Source of the DNA: Gongronella butleri
Taxonomy: Eukaryota > Mucoromycota > Mucoromycetes > Mucorales > Cunninghamellaceae
Direction of reading: 5' to 3'
Assembly (NCBI GenBank): GCA_025201375.1
Contig: JAIWZP010000017.1
Coordinates: 372,001-436,000 of the forward strand
Length of the DNA stretch: 64,000 nt
The notes under the pieces were generated by a model. It saw nothing but the letters and a program-made list of their open reading frames with translations, made no database searches and was not told where the DNA came from. Positions 1-11,855 of the stretch are shown here, in pieces. A program made the translations under genes and the position numbers. Each line of letters begins with the position of its first letter. Within the stretch, counting starts at the first letter, position 1.

Positions 1-1
1 G

Positions 2-70
2 TCATCAATTGAGGCCATGTCAGAGGAGGAAAAAGTCATGCTTGTGCCTCAATTGCGAGAAATCTGGTAA
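2..70 (+). CDS. 3' end of an unidentified gene (partial)
   Basis: An open frame enters from the left edge and ends at a TAA at 68-70, giving 22 residues that finish in LVPQLREIW. The segment is acidic then hydrophobic, as expected of a real C-terminus. It is too short to assign a family. It is inferred to be the last part of a plus-strand gene whose body lies outside the window; a chance open frame of this length is also possible. Confidence 0.35.
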   Translation, partial: SSIEAMSEEEKVMLVPQLREIW

Positions 71-1223
71 AATTCTCTAGGCATTTTGCTTGCCGATTCG
101 CCTATGGCAAGTTTTCGCCTCTGCGACGAATTGAACGCGAGGAGGGGGAGAGATGCGCTGGGCAGAGGCGTACAACATCCGTGCTGAAAAACAATGCAAT
201 TAGGAAACGCCTCAACCAGCGTCTCCACGGGGTTTTTGCAACATTTGCGACCCAGTTGGCTGACGTGACACGGACTCATTCACTTTTTCGGACATTGCAT
301 GCCATCGCCTGAGCTGAGTGGAACCCCAAGATGACCCGAAACAAGAAAAAACAAAAATGGGAATTGAAGCAAGCAGCGGCCAGCCCGCGCCGGCTCCGAT
401 ACGCTAGAGACTCATTGGACCTCATGTGCGGACAAGAAAGCGACACAATGCCGGAGTGATGACTGTTCCACATAAAAAGAAGCCATTGGCCAAAGCGCGT
501 GGCATTGCCCCGCGAAAACATGTCCAAAATGCTTTATTCTTAGTGCACGTCTCCTTTTCGCGTCGGCGAGGCTAACGGCAGAAGCCTGTATACATCCATG
601 CCCTTGCGCGTGTCACGTGCCGCGGTCAACACGGCTGCAATGGCGATCTTGCCCTGAAACAATGAAATTTGCTATTGGAAACAAGGAGGCCCGCGGGTGA
701 CACGAGTTTTCTTTACACTCTTTTTGATGACGCGTCTCGGCCAAGTCGAGCAAGCCATGGTTCGAGTCCAGGGCCGAGAGAAATGAGTAAAAAAAAAGAC
801 AAAAAAAAAAAAGCACGGCCAATGTACCATTTGCGCCCATAATGCGGGCGGAAAACATGATTTGCTTGCCAGAATGGGCGGTGCACCAATGTTTGGAGGG
901 AAAATTCGTCGGGCGGCGGCTCCGTGGCTCTTGCACACTGGTTCATTTGGATTCATTGTCCGAGCAAAATATGCGAACAAAGTTGAAAAAGAGGGAAGAT
1001 AAGCAAAAAAAAAAACCCCATCTCCAATCATACAGGCCCCAATTCAGACTTCCAAATTAATTCATTGTGCTTTTTTTTATGTACATTTCAGTAGAAAGCT
1101 TTCTATGTGGCTACAAGCATACAAAATTGGTGGGGGGTGGGTAAGAAAGAGAGGTTTAAGAAAAAAAGAGAGAGAAAAAGAGAGAAAGAGGAGGAGGTTT
1201 GTGCACCAGGCGGACAAGCGCTT
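71..1223. other. Intergenic stretch, no gene recognised
   Basis: About 1.15 kb between the partial frame at the left edge and the 3' end of PHO88. Open frames of 70-120 codons occur on both strands but are rich in Phe/Lys from T and A runs and show no family signature. A T-loop-like string near 770 lies in a short hairpin (CTCGGCC against GGCCGAG) that is too small to be a tRNA. The right part is A/G-rich and probably PHO88 3' UTR. Confidence 0.5.
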
Positions 1224-1886
1224 CTATTCCTTCTTCTCGTGGTTCTCGTCGGCGACGGCGGGGGCAGAGGCACCACCACCGAGGAGCGAGGCAAGAGGGT
1301 TCTCGGCGACAAAGGGACGCTGGAGGCTGCCAGTGGCGGGATCCTTCCAAATGTACAGGAGAGCGACCTTGCTGGCAAGCAAATTCTTGAAGGGCATGAT
1401 CGATTGCATCAACAGGGGCTGCGTGAACTTGAATTGCCAGTGCATCACCGAGATCATCACCACAGACGTCAAAGTCGATTGGATCAATTGCTTCACTTGC
1501 GCAACGTCATACTCGACGTGCGTCGTCTCAATCTCCTTGCCCTGGTTGGCGCCAGGCTTGGTGTCCACGTACTTGAGCTTGGTGGTGTCTGAGTGACAAA
1601 AAAAAAAAAAAAAAAAGGACAAAATGAACAAAATGGCCCTCTTTTTTCCATTCATCCACGCAACGCCATGCCCCAATGACCTCGTTTACTTACCATTCTT
1701 GCCTTGGACCAGCTTCATAAGACCAAAGGTACACAGCAAGACAAGGACTTGGGCGCTGTAGTAGCCAATGCGAGCATAATTGAGCACAACGGGATCTTCC
1801 CAATCAATGCGCTTGCCCAATTGCATGGCAATGATCATAAAGGCCACATTGAACATAGGCGACGTCAGGAAGCTAGGAGAACCCAT
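1224..1886 (-). CDS. PHO88: PHO88/SND3 family ER membrane protein
   Basis: Two exons, 1886-1694 and 1588-1224, give 185 aa, close to the 188 aa of yeast Pho88. The family is known as an ER membrane protein first linked to phosphate transport and later to SRP-independent targeting (SND3). The sequence shows the conserved N-terminal block MQLGKRIDWEDP after a hydrophobic start, then LKYVD, HVEYDV, FTQPLLMQSI and KDPATGSLQRPF, matching the family order. The intron begins GTAAGT, ends CAG and splits a GAC codon. The ATG at 1886 is chosen because the first conserved helix follows directly. It converges with nothing nearby; striatin starts divergently about 430 bp away. The C-terminus is a low-complexity acidic/basic tail (DENHEKKE). 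Confidence 0.9.
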
Positions 1887-2316
1887 TGTAGATCTTGTAG
1901 ATGAAGAGGGAGAAAGAAAGGAAACAAAGAGAAAGAGAAAGAACAAACTTTTTCCTCGCAAAAAAATGGCCACCAAAAGCGTTTTGATTGGCTTTTCCGC
2001 ATGAATTGGCCATACCTGGATCCGCTCCGCTTTTTTTGCCTTTTCAGTGTGTACACGTGACCGGGCCACAACACGGGGGGCACGCCCTCCCCTCGCTTTG
2101 TCTCCTCTCTTCCTTTGCCGTTTCCCCTCCTCCTCGCTGGAACGTAAGTCCTGTCACCTCAAAACAAGTAAAAAAAAAGGAGAAAGACCCTCTCCCCAGT
2201 GTGAACAAAAGTCAAAAAAAGGAGTGCCTTTTTTTTTGGGCTGACTTTCTTTGTCTTTTTTTCTTTTTTTTGTTTTTTTGTTTCCCCTCCAAATTTTTAT
2301 AGTCTTTGCACCCCGA

Positions 2317-5300
2317 ATGTTGACTGAATCAACGAGTCCTGAATACCATCTGCCCGGCGTGCTGCACTATTTGCAAGTGGAGTGGCGCCGGTTCGAAAGA
2401 GAACGCAACGAGTGGACAATTGAGCGCGCCGAGCTAAAAGTAAACAAACGTGTTGCTTTTGCCGCCTTTGGCTGGCTTCTTATCCCCTCTTTTTTCCTCT
2501 TTTCTTTATCGTCGCTTTCAAAAAGGCACGGATAGCTCTGCTGGAAGGCGAGCGACGTGGAATTGACAATTTAAAGAATGATTTGCTGAAGCGCGTCAAG
2601 ATGCTCGAGTATGCGCTGCATCAGGAGAGGTATAATTAAAAAATGAAGACACGATCTGCCTGCACAAAGATTCTGACGCGCGCTCGTCGGTCGTTTTTCT
2701 TTTTTTTCTTTTTGTGCCAGAAAACGTCATTTGGCCACGAAAATGCCGGCCAATGTCTTGGATGACAAGGTCGAGATCGACGATGCTGATGTGTGTAAGT
2801 CCAGTGAGCTCGTTTTTATACCCTCGTTTTGTGCGATCGTCTCAATTTTCTATTTTTTTTTGTTTTCAGCGGCCGCGATTCAGCAGCAAGCGCGCCACGC
2901 GTCATCGCCGTCTCAACCTGTGGCCGATTCGCATGATCTCGCTACCGCCGATACACGCATTCGAGAAAAGAGCCGACAGAGCCTTAAAACGTAAGAAATA
3001 GGGATAAAAACGCGTGATGGAAAGCGCGACACGCGTCACTCAATCCCATTTTTCTCGTTTTTTTTTCAGATGTTTGCAAGAGATCAATTACTTGACGTCG
3101 ATGCCCAGCAAATTGCCCATGACCTATACCCTCGCACACGCTTCGCGCTCGTCGGTGTCGGCGTCGCCGCAGCAGGCGTCGCCTCCCACGCCGTCGTCGG
3201 CGCCAGGTACGCCCAACGCCAAGTTTTCGCGGTCGCAGCGCGCGCCCAATCGCTTTGGCAATGCCCACGGATCGCGCAGCGGCACGGGCGCCGTCATCGC
3301 GTCCTCACAGGGAGCGTCTTTAGCGTCGTCATCGTCGTCGCCATCGTCACCACCTATGCAAAGCACCAGCTCGCTTGTCGCACACCAGCCGCAGCCACAT
3401 CCATTGCTGCAAGCCACGAGCCCCACGGCCTCTGGCTTTGCCGACACGACCGCCAAGTCGTCGCCGCCACTTCCAGACCAGCCTACCACCTCGTCCGCCG
3501 CCAATCCCAGCCCGCCCGTCGTCGAAAATGTCGACGAGATCGAAATGCTCGACAATGTCATTGATACCGCCACAAACAGACCTGCTGCCGATGGAACAAG
3601 CGACTTGGTCGATGAAGACCCAGAGACAATGGTAAAAAGAAGAAAAAAGGAAAAAAAAAAGCAAGAAAATGGGTAAAATCGAATTGAGCTCACAAAATGG
3701 GCGCCTCGTGTCCATCGTAGTCCAAGACAATGCAAGCCAAATACAACCTGTCGGATGATCGCATGCAAAAAATGATGAAACAGGCCAACAAGGCCCTGAA
3801 ATCAAGTACGATATTGGCAGATGATGCGGATTTTCGATCCAAATGACTGATTTTGCTTCTTTTCCAAATGGTTAGACAAGCGCGACACGTCGCCCGAGTC
3901 ACTCAGTTTTGACAAAAACGACCTGACAGACATGGTATGCGTTCAATGCTTCCATGGCCGCGCAAATTGACGCGTTTTTTCTTTGTTCTTTTTCGGCAGG
4001 GGACCAAGGCCGACTCGTCGACCAACAAGGTGTGGAAGACGAAAATGACATTCAAGGGGCACCTGGACTCGGTGCGCACGGTGGCATTCCATCCGCGCGA
4101 GATGCTCTTTGCCACGGGGTCCGACGATGGCACCATCAAGATTGTCAATATGCAGCGTTCAGTTGGACGCGATGGCCACCCCTTGAAAAAGTAAATACCA
4201 ACCCCTCCAATTTTGGCTCAATTGGTTGACTCGAACCTTTTTTTTTCTTGGTTTAGGTCACATGAGGACTTGGATGCCATGGCAACTTACCGTGGGCACA
4301 CGCAACTCGTCACGAAATTAGCCATTGATGGCGACCAGGGGCGCATGTACTCGTCCAGCTTGGATTCGACGATCCGCGTGTGGCGTCTGCCGCCTGACAC
4401 GCATACGGCGTTTTCGCCCGTCGACCCGTCGCTGTACATCACTACATTCATCGGCCACACAGATGCCATTTGGGACTTTTGCCTTTCGCCATCCAGCCCC
4501 CTGCTTGCTTCTGCCGCTGCTGATGGCAAAGTCAAAGTGTGGAACACAGCAGGAACAGGTGACTTGCTGAAGCAATCATGGCATGTGGGTGATCACCATG
4601 GTAAAAAAAAAAAAAAAAGAGAGAGAAAAAAAAGCAAGCCCCATGCACGCCATCAAGTCACACGCTTCTCACTTGCTTGTTTTTGTTTTATTTTATTTTC
4701 CTCTCACTCAGCGACGCCCACCAGCCTCGATTTTTGCCGCACCGACAGCCGCAAACTCATGGTTGCCAAGACCGACGCGTCCATCCAATTGTACGACGTG
4801 GAAACTGGCCAAATCATCACCACATGGCACACAAGCGACCTGCCTGGTAAAGCAAGAGACAAAAAAAAAAAAAAAAAGGGAGACAATTAAAATTCATGCG
4901 TGCACGGCGCTTGATCTGTGACGCATGATCTCTCACTTTTTGCATTTTTTGCATTTTTTTTTCTTTTTTTTTTTTTTTAGACGGGCAAGCAAGTGGGCGG
5001 ATCAACACGATGGTGGCGCACCCGACGATGAATGTGGTGCTTGCCGGGTACGAGGACCGATATATCCGTTGCTTTGACATCAACAGTGGCAAGGCAACGT
5101 TTGAAATGTCGAGCCATCTGGACGCGGTATCTGCGCTGGACATTGAGCCGAGTGGCCTGTCGTTCGTGTCAGGAGGTCACGACTCGTCGCTACGCTTCTG
5201 GGACATGACCAAGACCAAGTCATGCACGCAGGAAATCTCGGCGCACAGAAAAAAGGGCGACGAGGGCGTCCTCGCGGTCCAATTTCATCCACGCTTCCCC

Positions 5301-5357
5301 TGGCTCATTAGCAGCGGTGCAGACGCCATCGTCAAGGTCTATCACCCGGGCCATTGA
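2317..5357 (+). CDS. Striatin-family WD40 scaffold (STRIPAK subunit)
   Basis: Eleven exons: 2317-2439, 2526-2629, 2721-2794, 2870-2990, 3070-3631, 3721-3805, 3876-3934, 4000-4190, 4257-4600, 4712-4846, 4981-5357; predicted 724 aa. Striatin (PRO11/FAR8-type) is the regulatory PP2A scaffold of the STRIPAK complex. The N-terminus has the signature block YHLPGVLHYLQVEWRRFE followed by a coiled coil ending LLKRVKMLEYALHQER, the caveolin-binding/coiled-coil region of the family. A Ser/Ala/Pro-rich linker (about residues 170-340) precedes a basic segment and then about seven WD40 repeats (for example FKGHLDSVRTVAFHP, FIGHTDAIWDFCLSP, SSHLDAVSALDIEPS), ending KVYHPGH. Phases agree at every junction. 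Several introns begin GTAAAA and end in T-rich AG. Family assignment is firm; exact exon edges in the low-complexity linker are less so. Confidence 0.93.
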
Positions 5358-5776
5358 CACCAATTCTCCCCCAATTAGAATCGCCACGGCTTTCTTTTAC
5401 TTGTACACACCCATCTTTTTTTATTTTACACACTCTTTTTTTTTTTTTTTTACTTTTTTCCCGCGATTTGAAAGGCGGGGTGAGGATGCTCTCCCTTTTT
5501 CCCCCTGTCCCACAGACTCTATTCTATCCTGTCATAAAAAAAAATTAATTTAAGGAAGAGGGAGTGCTGCTCGTATGCGTGAATTTGGGCTCTTTTTTTT
5601 TTTTTTTTGCTTTTATTTTCGTTTGCATGGTTCCTGCCCTCTTTTTTTTTTTTTTTTTTAATCTTTTTGGGTGTGACACATGCTTTTGCAGACCATGTGA
5701 CTTGAGGAATCACATGTTCAGCCCACGGAGTTTTGCGACCTCCTTTTTTTTCTCTTTCTTTCTTGCCCCTCCACCC

Positions 5777-5803
5777 TTTTTTTTTTTTTTTTTTTTTTTT
5801 TTT
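5777..5803. repeat. Poly-T run of about 27
   Basis: An uninterrupted T tract lies in the pyrimidine-rich leader upstream of the bHLH gene. Similar tracts occur at 5651-5669, 29071-29097 (A), 54926-54957 (A) and 48556-48581. They are probably slippage-prone and their lengths in the assembly should be treated as approximate. Confidence 0.8.
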
Positions 5804-5915
5804 GTTCTTTTTGCTTTTTCCTGTCGATTTTTTTCCCTTGCTCTCCCTCTCTCTTTTTCTCTTTTGTGTCCGTTTTATCCGCTGTCGACCTCTCGCTTTT
5901 ACCCTTTTCGCCTTC

Positions 5916-6613
5916 ATGACCGACGAAACTATGCAAGTCAAACCCGAGCACGTTGACGCGTCCAACCAAAGGAGCCGCACCTCTTCTGAACGTCGAGCCG
6001 AGTCCTATCCAGCAGCGTAAGTTCCAAAACAGAGATGCACTTTTCGCGTCCACCCTTTTATCTCCTTCGTATGCGCGCCCCTTTTGCCCCTCTCTCGTAT
6101 TTTTCTTCTCCTCTCTTGCCAATTGGAAGCACACTCGCTATCTTTTTGGCGTCTTGCTTGGGCCCTTTTTATTCTTGCCATTGGGGGGGGGCGCCAGCAC
6201 GCGCAGCCCTTGATCAATTCACTCTTTTTCAACGTCTGTTTCTCTGTTTTTCTGATTTTTGAATTTTTCTTGCGTGCAGATCCGCACCACCGGTGAACGG
6301 TCGACCGGTGCCTGGGTCGTCTGAATGGACAGCGATGCGAAAAGAGAACCACAAGAACGTCGAGCGTCGGCGGCGCGAGATGATCAATGTTTCGCTGAAG
6401 CACCTGATGGACGTGATCCCGGGCAATGAAAAGAACAAGTCGCGCGTCATTGGCCGCGCCGTCGAGCACATCGAGTCGCTAACCAAGGAACGAAACCAGC
6501 TGCGCAAGGATCTCGACCATTATCAGGCCATGTGCGCGCGCTACGAGCGCGAAATCACAGAACTCAAGAGCAATGGGCCCGCTACACCAACACCCACATC
6601 ACGCTCGTCATGA
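5916..6613 (+). CDS. bHLH transcription factor (E-box, class B type)
   Basis: Two exons, 5916-6016 and 6280-6613, predict 144 aa. The second exon carries a complete basic helix-loop-helix: the basic region NHKNVERRRREMIN, helix 1 LKHLMDVIP, loop GNEKNKSR and helix 2 VIGRAVEHIESLTKER. The basic region shows His, Glu and Arg spaced four apart, the known pattern for binding CACGTG E-boxes (USF/Cbf1/MITF-like). A short coiled extension (LTKERNQLRKDLDHYQ) follows, so it may be a bHLH-zip-like dimeriser. The N-terminal 45 residues are disordered and acidic. The nearest functional analogue could be Cbf1 or a USF/Myc-type regulator; the sequence does not decide. Acts in the nucleus. The 5' leader is extremely T-rich. 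Confidence 0.88.
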
Positions 6614-6946
6614 TCGCACTCGAAAAAAAAAATCGACGCGTTCACAAAAAAAAAAAAAAAATCAAAACTCCCAAATCCAGACTCAATGGAAAAGCGCACC
6701 TTTTGCCCTTTTTTTATATTCTTCCACCTCAATTGTCATCTCGCTCTCTCTTGAATTTATCTCTTGCGCCATCTTTGTCCCACGCTCTCAGACTCGCTCT
6801 TTCGCTCCCTGTCTCCTCCTCCCCGCCCCCCTTGCTGCTGATCCCCTGTTTTTTTTTTCTTTCTTTGATGATGGTGATGTGATCGATCGCCTCGTCTCCT
6901 CCGCCCTTTCTCACTTTGTATAGTCCTTTTTTTACTTATTATTTCA

Positions 6947-6952
6947 AATAAA
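6947..6952 (+). terminator. Poly(A) signal AATAAA after the bHLH gene
   Basis: AATAAA lies about 335 bp past the bHLH stop in T-rich DNA, the expected arrangement for fungal 3' end formation. Cleavage site not determined. Confidence 0.5.
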
Positions 6953-7636
6953 CCTGCCTGCCCACCATTGGATCTTGGATGCATCCCGCCACTGGCCGTG
7001 TGCTATGGCCCCCTTTTTTTCTGCACTTGAGAGCAAGGATTATGAGCTTGCTCGCAACGATGAGCGACCATTGGCTGGCACAGGTGGCTCAGACATGCTC
7101 ATGGGCAAAGCACGTGAGTGGTGCGTCGTTAATTTGGGTACCGGGAAAACGATGACTAGGAAAAAAAAAAAAGCATCAGCGGCCGTCAGGCTCTTGATCT
7201 GATTACGCTCTCGTGTGGATGGGCCAGTTTGACATTCATGCTCATTTTGTTGCCAATGGAATGCGCAAAAAAAAAAAAGGTTTTTTCCCTAATTCAGGCG
7301 CCAGGCCATGCTTTCTTGCGTGATTGGCCGTGTCCCTGAATTTCAAATTGGTCATTTTGCCGCGCCGACCCAACACATTGACAAATCAGGGTCATCTTTT
7401 TCCGAGCGGCTCCTCAGTTGCGACCCAATCACGCGCAAAACACACCTTTTCATCGCCTCGCCTACAAATCAGATTGCTCAGCGCTGTTCCGACGCGGAGA
7501 TCGGAATAGGTTGCTCTTTGGTTTTGAGACTCAGGGCCCGTAAGAACAGTGGAAAAAGAGGTGTCAAAGTAACAAGCAGCCCCCCCTTTTCCGATGGGCC
7601 ACCTTGCTCCAATCTGCCCCCCCCCACCCTAGCCGC
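6953..7636. other. Intergenic stretch upstream of NDUFA4-like gene
   Basis: About 680 bp with no recognisable gene. Open frames here are short and show no family signature. The right half becomes C/T-rich toward the promoter of the next gene. Confidence 0.5.
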
Positions 7637-7644
7637 TATAAAAG
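7637..7644 (+). promoter_or_regulatory. TATA box of the NDUFA4-like gene
   Basis: TATAAAAG stands 75 bp upstream of the ATG at 7712 and is followed by a pyrimidine-rich stretch typical of transcription starts in this window. Inferred from position and motif only. Confidence 0.6.
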
Positions 7645-7711
7645 ATTTTTTTTGGAGAGCCGTCATCCGTTCTTTTCTTTTTCTTGTTTACTTTTTTCTT
7701 CATCCTCAAAA

Positions 7712-8261
7712 ATGGTTGCCGCTCACGCCGCTAAGAAGTCTTTCTGGTCCATCTGGTACAAGCACGAAATTATCCCCATCTACGTCACCATCGGTGGTGC
7801 CGTTGGCTTGGCCTCTTGGTACCTGACCCGATTGGCTCGGTAAGTGTCATGTCATGAAAAAAAGAAGAAAAAAAAAGTGGGATGATTTTTTTTCTTGGTC
7901 TGCCCTGACAATGGGCATGCAATGTGCCACTGGGCCCTGAAGATCCCATCAAACCCCCATTGTCTTGCATGAATCATGCTACTCCACATGGCGAGTCATC
8001 CGTCATTGTGGGTTCATGATGACAAGACAGGGTGATCAGGGCGGCCAGGGCTGCACTGAGAGAAATTGGGGCAAGCCCCCACCCCGGACCCAAGGATGGA
8101 AAACTCATTTTGTATTTTTTTTTTAATCCAGTCACCCCGAGACCGTCTGGGACCGCAAGAACAACCCCTTCCCCTGGCAACACGTCCAGCAGAACGAGAA
8201 CACCAAGCTCTTCGCTGTCAACGCCAAGTTCGACAAGTCGTACTCTCGTGACCGCTTGTAA
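7712..8261 (+). CDS. NDUFA4/MLRQ-family respiratory chain small subunit
   Basis: Two exons, 7712-7839 and 8132-8261, predict 85 aa, the normal size for the family (human NDUFA4 is 81 aa). The protein has a short N-terminal region, one membrane helix (IIPIYVTIGGAVGLASWYL) and the conserved matrix or intermembrane tail, with WDRKNNPFPW matching the family block WDRNNPEPW and then KLFAVNAKFDKS matching KFYSVNVDYSK. NDUFA4 was first described in complex I and later placed with complex IV; this sequence cannot decide which applies here. Codon use is C-ending as in the EF-1alpha gene, suggesting strong expression, and a TATA box is present. The intron begins GTAAGT and splits an Arg codon. Confidence 0.9.
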
Positions 8262-10645
8262 ATTGGGTAAAAAGGACTCGGCTCGATGCCTCCGCTTCCC
8301 AATTGCCCCCTTTTCTCTTTCTCTCCTCCCCCAATCCTTGCGTCAATCTATACCGTGATCCATCCCAACCATCCTAGACTCTTAGAATGACTTAGATCAA
8401 AAATAAAAAGACTCTTGCGCTTTTGTGAGCCAACCTCATTTTTTCGCTTGTCTCTCACCTGCTTGGTATCCTCATCCATCGACCTAACGGCGGCTTTTGC
8501 ACAAACAGGGGCCATCGATAAGGCCTCGGATGCAGCGTAAAAAAATCGAGATAAGGGACATTTGCTCATTTGATTTTTTACTCCTTGTCCTCGAGCAACG
8601 ACCGACGCCAACAAACCCCCCTGACACGTTTTGTCATTCTATATCATCTTCAATCGCATCGACTCGCTCTGGCAAGATGTCAATCGCGCGTGTAGGACAT
8701 ATCACCATCTCTCGTTTTTTGCCACTTTTTGTAATAATGCATGACCATCCACGGTGGCCGGTACAATTTATGGGTATCCAACGGCTCTCGATGCGGCCAA
8801 CGGCGCAATCGCCACATTGTCGTTGCTGCTGACCAGGGCAACGCGCGCTCGATGGAGTGCGTGACGCCAAAACACACTATCATATCTGCCCCTTGATCGT
8901 CGATGTTTGGCGTAAAAACAGGGTTCCCCACACCCTCACCCCCTAGCTGCAGTTCGTAAAGCGCCTTATCAGACATTCTCAATCCAGCGTTTGCCAACCA
9001 ATGGCCGCAACATGCGCCCATGAATTACGACGCGCTGCGTTGAACCAGATCATCATTGCTCTCCTTTCAATTTTCCGTGCTTTTCTCGCCCCCCTGAACA
9101 GCTGTCGAGGACCGCCACAAATGTCTCAAAAAAATTGGAGATGGTGTTCATAATGTCAATTCATCTCCACGGGCCATTGTATGCGCTTGGGTACGCGTCG
9201 CGTCGCGTGACGCGTCTCACTCATTCTTTTTAACATAGGTATGCCCCTCCTTTGTCTATCCATTTCATATTTTTATAGCTTTTATTTTACTTGTATATCA
9301 TTGTCTCCACCAAGTTTCATGATGCTAACATCATTATTGATCAATACACAACAGATTAAAGTAAATAGAAAAGTCAATTAAAGCAGGCGCAAGCGGGTGT
9401 TGTTGCGTTTTTTTTTTTTGGAGGGTACGGTACTGTAAAAGCGCCATGACTCGTCATCATGTCCGATTGTCCGTTGTCGAGAGAATCGAGTTGAAAATTG
9501 ACGAAATGTTTGATTGGATTTTGCGTACTGTACAACATTACAAGCATAAAAAAATGCTTCTTGCTGCGCATCGGACCACCATCATCGGTCTTCTTGTTGT
9601 TGTTGTTGCTTGCTTGGCTGTTGCCTGTTCAAAATGAGGAGGTGCGAGCGAGCACATCGTGTTTTTCTTCCTCCAGCAGGTGCGCATGTTGTTGTTTTTG
9701 ACCGACTGAAGAATCATCAGCTCTGATTTTACATAGGTACCGTACGTACCGTAGTTTTTTTTTTGACTTGGCGGCTCGTCGCCATGACGGTCAATTATTA
9801 TTTTACTGTATTATCATAATATGATGATATTGGATTGCGTCGCGTGTGATGCATCACAAAGCACAAAGATTTCTGGTGGCAGTCGCAACTCGCAAGTCGT
9901 CGAGCGGGTCAGGTCGACCTTCATTCTGGCTTGCGGCGTTGCGCGCTTGCCTTTCACTGCTTCAGAGCAATGATGATGAGCGTTTCTATGATATGAATAT
10001 TATTATACTGTATTACTGTACTTACTGTTGTACGTATGAAATATGATGGTACTGTATGGCTGCTGTGCTCGATTGGCCCGCCAGCCAATAATACAGTAAC
10101 AATCTAACAAATTGCGGCCCATCTTTTTTTTTTTGCATGAATTTGCCGAGTTTTCAACAATTTTGCATCGACTTGTCATGAACGCCAACTTGCCACTCAC
10201 GCAGACGTGAATTGCGGGCATTACGCATCTTTTGTTATGATACGCCAAGGCATCGCCGCGCATTGACATGTCCGCTGCCGAGCAAATGGGGATTTGGAGC
10301 GATTTTCAATTTTCTTCATCGATCGCGCTCGGCAACGGCGGAGATTCATTGCCTTTTTTTTTTCTTTTGGTGCATGAATGATTGAGTCATGCAGCGTGTA
10401 AGACTCCTCTGGCGAGGACCAGGGCTCCAGGATAAAATGGAAGCGCGCGCTCCGGCAAAACTCCCTTTTTGGTGTCATGCAGCGCATGATCATTTTTCCA
10501 TGGTGGGGCCATCTCCTTCCGAATTGGCGGTGACACAAAGGAACAACAATGCGTCACCTGTTTATTTTCGTCGAGCATTCTGCAAGAAAAAGCATGGACG
10601 CATTGGCCAACGCGCCAAAGAAATGACGCCACTTTTTATTTACGA
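8262..10645. other. Gene-poor stretch with TACWGTA motifs
   Basis: About 2.4 kb without a supported gene. 8262-9240 contains open frames of up to 113 codons on the minus strand (8680-9021) that match no family I know. From about 9420 to 10110 the DNA becomes AT-rich with many TACTGTA/TACAGTA and GTACGTACC-type strings, for example at 9429, 9518, 9738, 9803, 10007 and 10051. The right end holds the 3' UTR of the universal stress protein gene. Confidence 0.5.
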
Positions 10646-11456
10646 CTATTTGACGATCAGAACCGGGCAGTCCACATGAGACTGCACATAGTCACTGAAG
10701 CTACCCATGAAATATCTAGGATAAAACATCGCGTCATTGTGAAATCAAAAAAAAGTGAGCGACACGCCACGCGTCGACAAACAGCACTACATATTCACAC
10801 ACCAAGCAATGTCATTCCTTTTTTTTTTTTTGCCTTACCTTTTCCATCCTTTGAGATTGCGGCTCCCCATCACAAGACAGTTTGCATCGGCCTCTCCTTT
10901 TAAGAATTGCACGAGGCGGGCACATGTATTGTTATTATGCGACTCCAAAAGATGTGTTTTGATGGTTGTGTATCCTGCGGCCGTCAATTGCTCCACAAGG
11001 TGCTTGAGCGCGGCCTCAATTTTGCTGTGCATCTATTTGGCAAAGGCGTCAACGAGCGAAAAAAAAAAGCGAAACAAAAAGATTAGAGTTTTATGGCAAA
11101 CGTGATCCCTTGTCACGCCATTGTTTGCAACGCGCTCCTGTTTTACCTCGTGCTCCAAGCATTCCATATTCTCACTCACGATACAGCCTATGATAACAAA
11201 AGATGACCGAGGGGCGAGAGAGAGTGAGAGAGAGACAAACACGACGTGAGTTTAAAGCAAAGAGCGCGCTCCACTCATTTGCCCAGGTAGATTGATTTTC
11301 CATTTTTTTACCAGCGTCGGCATCCTCGGAATCTTTTAGTGCGACGACGACCAAGTGCACCGTGTCATCGACGCGTAAAAAATTAGCACTTGTCCATTCA
11401 ATGACGTTTGCCGCCTCTGTAGAGAATGGATCCACGGCAAAGACGATATTTCTCAT
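10646..11456 (-). CDS. Universal stress protein (UspA family)
   Basis: Four exons on the minus strand, 11456-11312, 11187-11147, 11032-10839 and 10715-10646, predict 149 aa, the length of a single Usp domain. UspA-family proteins are small alpha/beta nucleotide-binding proteins involved in stress responses. The start MRNIVFAVDPFSTEAANVIEW fits the first beta strand and the Asp that contacts nucleotide; residues near the end show the phosphate/ribose-binding pattern G-x2-x-x-G...GS, here GSRNLKGWKRYFMGSFSDYV, then HVDCPVLIVK, the usual last strand. The third intron splits an Arg codon and the other junctions also keep frame. No membrane or signal segments. A divergent unknown gene begins 400 bp away. 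Confidence 0.88.
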
Positions 11457-11716
11457 GCTTGGTATTCAAAATGTGCAAAAAAGGAGCATGCGAGAATCAT
11501 GGAAAGAAAGAAAAAAAAAAAAAAAGTGGCGACCTTGGCTCTAAATGCGGTGTTTGCGCAGCCCCGGTCGGCCCACACATGGGGGAAGGGAGGGGGGCCG
11601 GAATTCTCGGCATCTGTTTTCGCATGTTGTACCAAATTCGGCAAGGTCTCACTTTTTTCTACTGTAGTTTTCTCAACAATGGGCGCGATGAAAAAAAACC
11701 TGGGGGGGGGTTACCG

Positions 11717-11724
11717 TATAAAAC
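11717..11724 (+). promoter_or_regulatory. TATA box of the 137-aa unknown gene
   Basis: TATAAAAC is 132 bp upstream of the ATG at 11856, followed by a long pyrimidine-rich leader. Assignment is by position. Confidence 0.5.
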
Positions 11725-11855
11725 TTGCCATTTAGCCCTTGACGTCTTTTTTTTTGCTTTCTTTTCATTGTTTTCATTTCTTTTTTTGATTCCTTTTTCT
11801 TCTTTTTCTTCTATTTCTTATTCACCCTCCCATTTGCATCACATAAAGCCCAATC

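Noticed and set aside
730..785. tRNA-like T-loop (GGTTCGAGTCC) with pairing CTCGGCC/GGCCGAG
   Set aside because: The paired arms are under 50 nt apart and no anticodon arm fits between them, so it is only a small hairpin.
3124..3805. Minus-strand frames of 152-214 codons opposite striatin exon 5
   Set aside because: Shadow of the Ser/Pro/Ala-rich striatin linker, whose frame joins correctly to flanking exons.
5519..6134. Lys/Glu-rich minus-strand frames near the bHLH gene
   Set aside because: Produced by long T/C tracts in the leader of the plus-strand gene.
8634..9021. Possible minus-strand gene of 78-113 codons
   Set aside because: No family similarity, no promoter or splice structure, and two competing frames over the same DNA.
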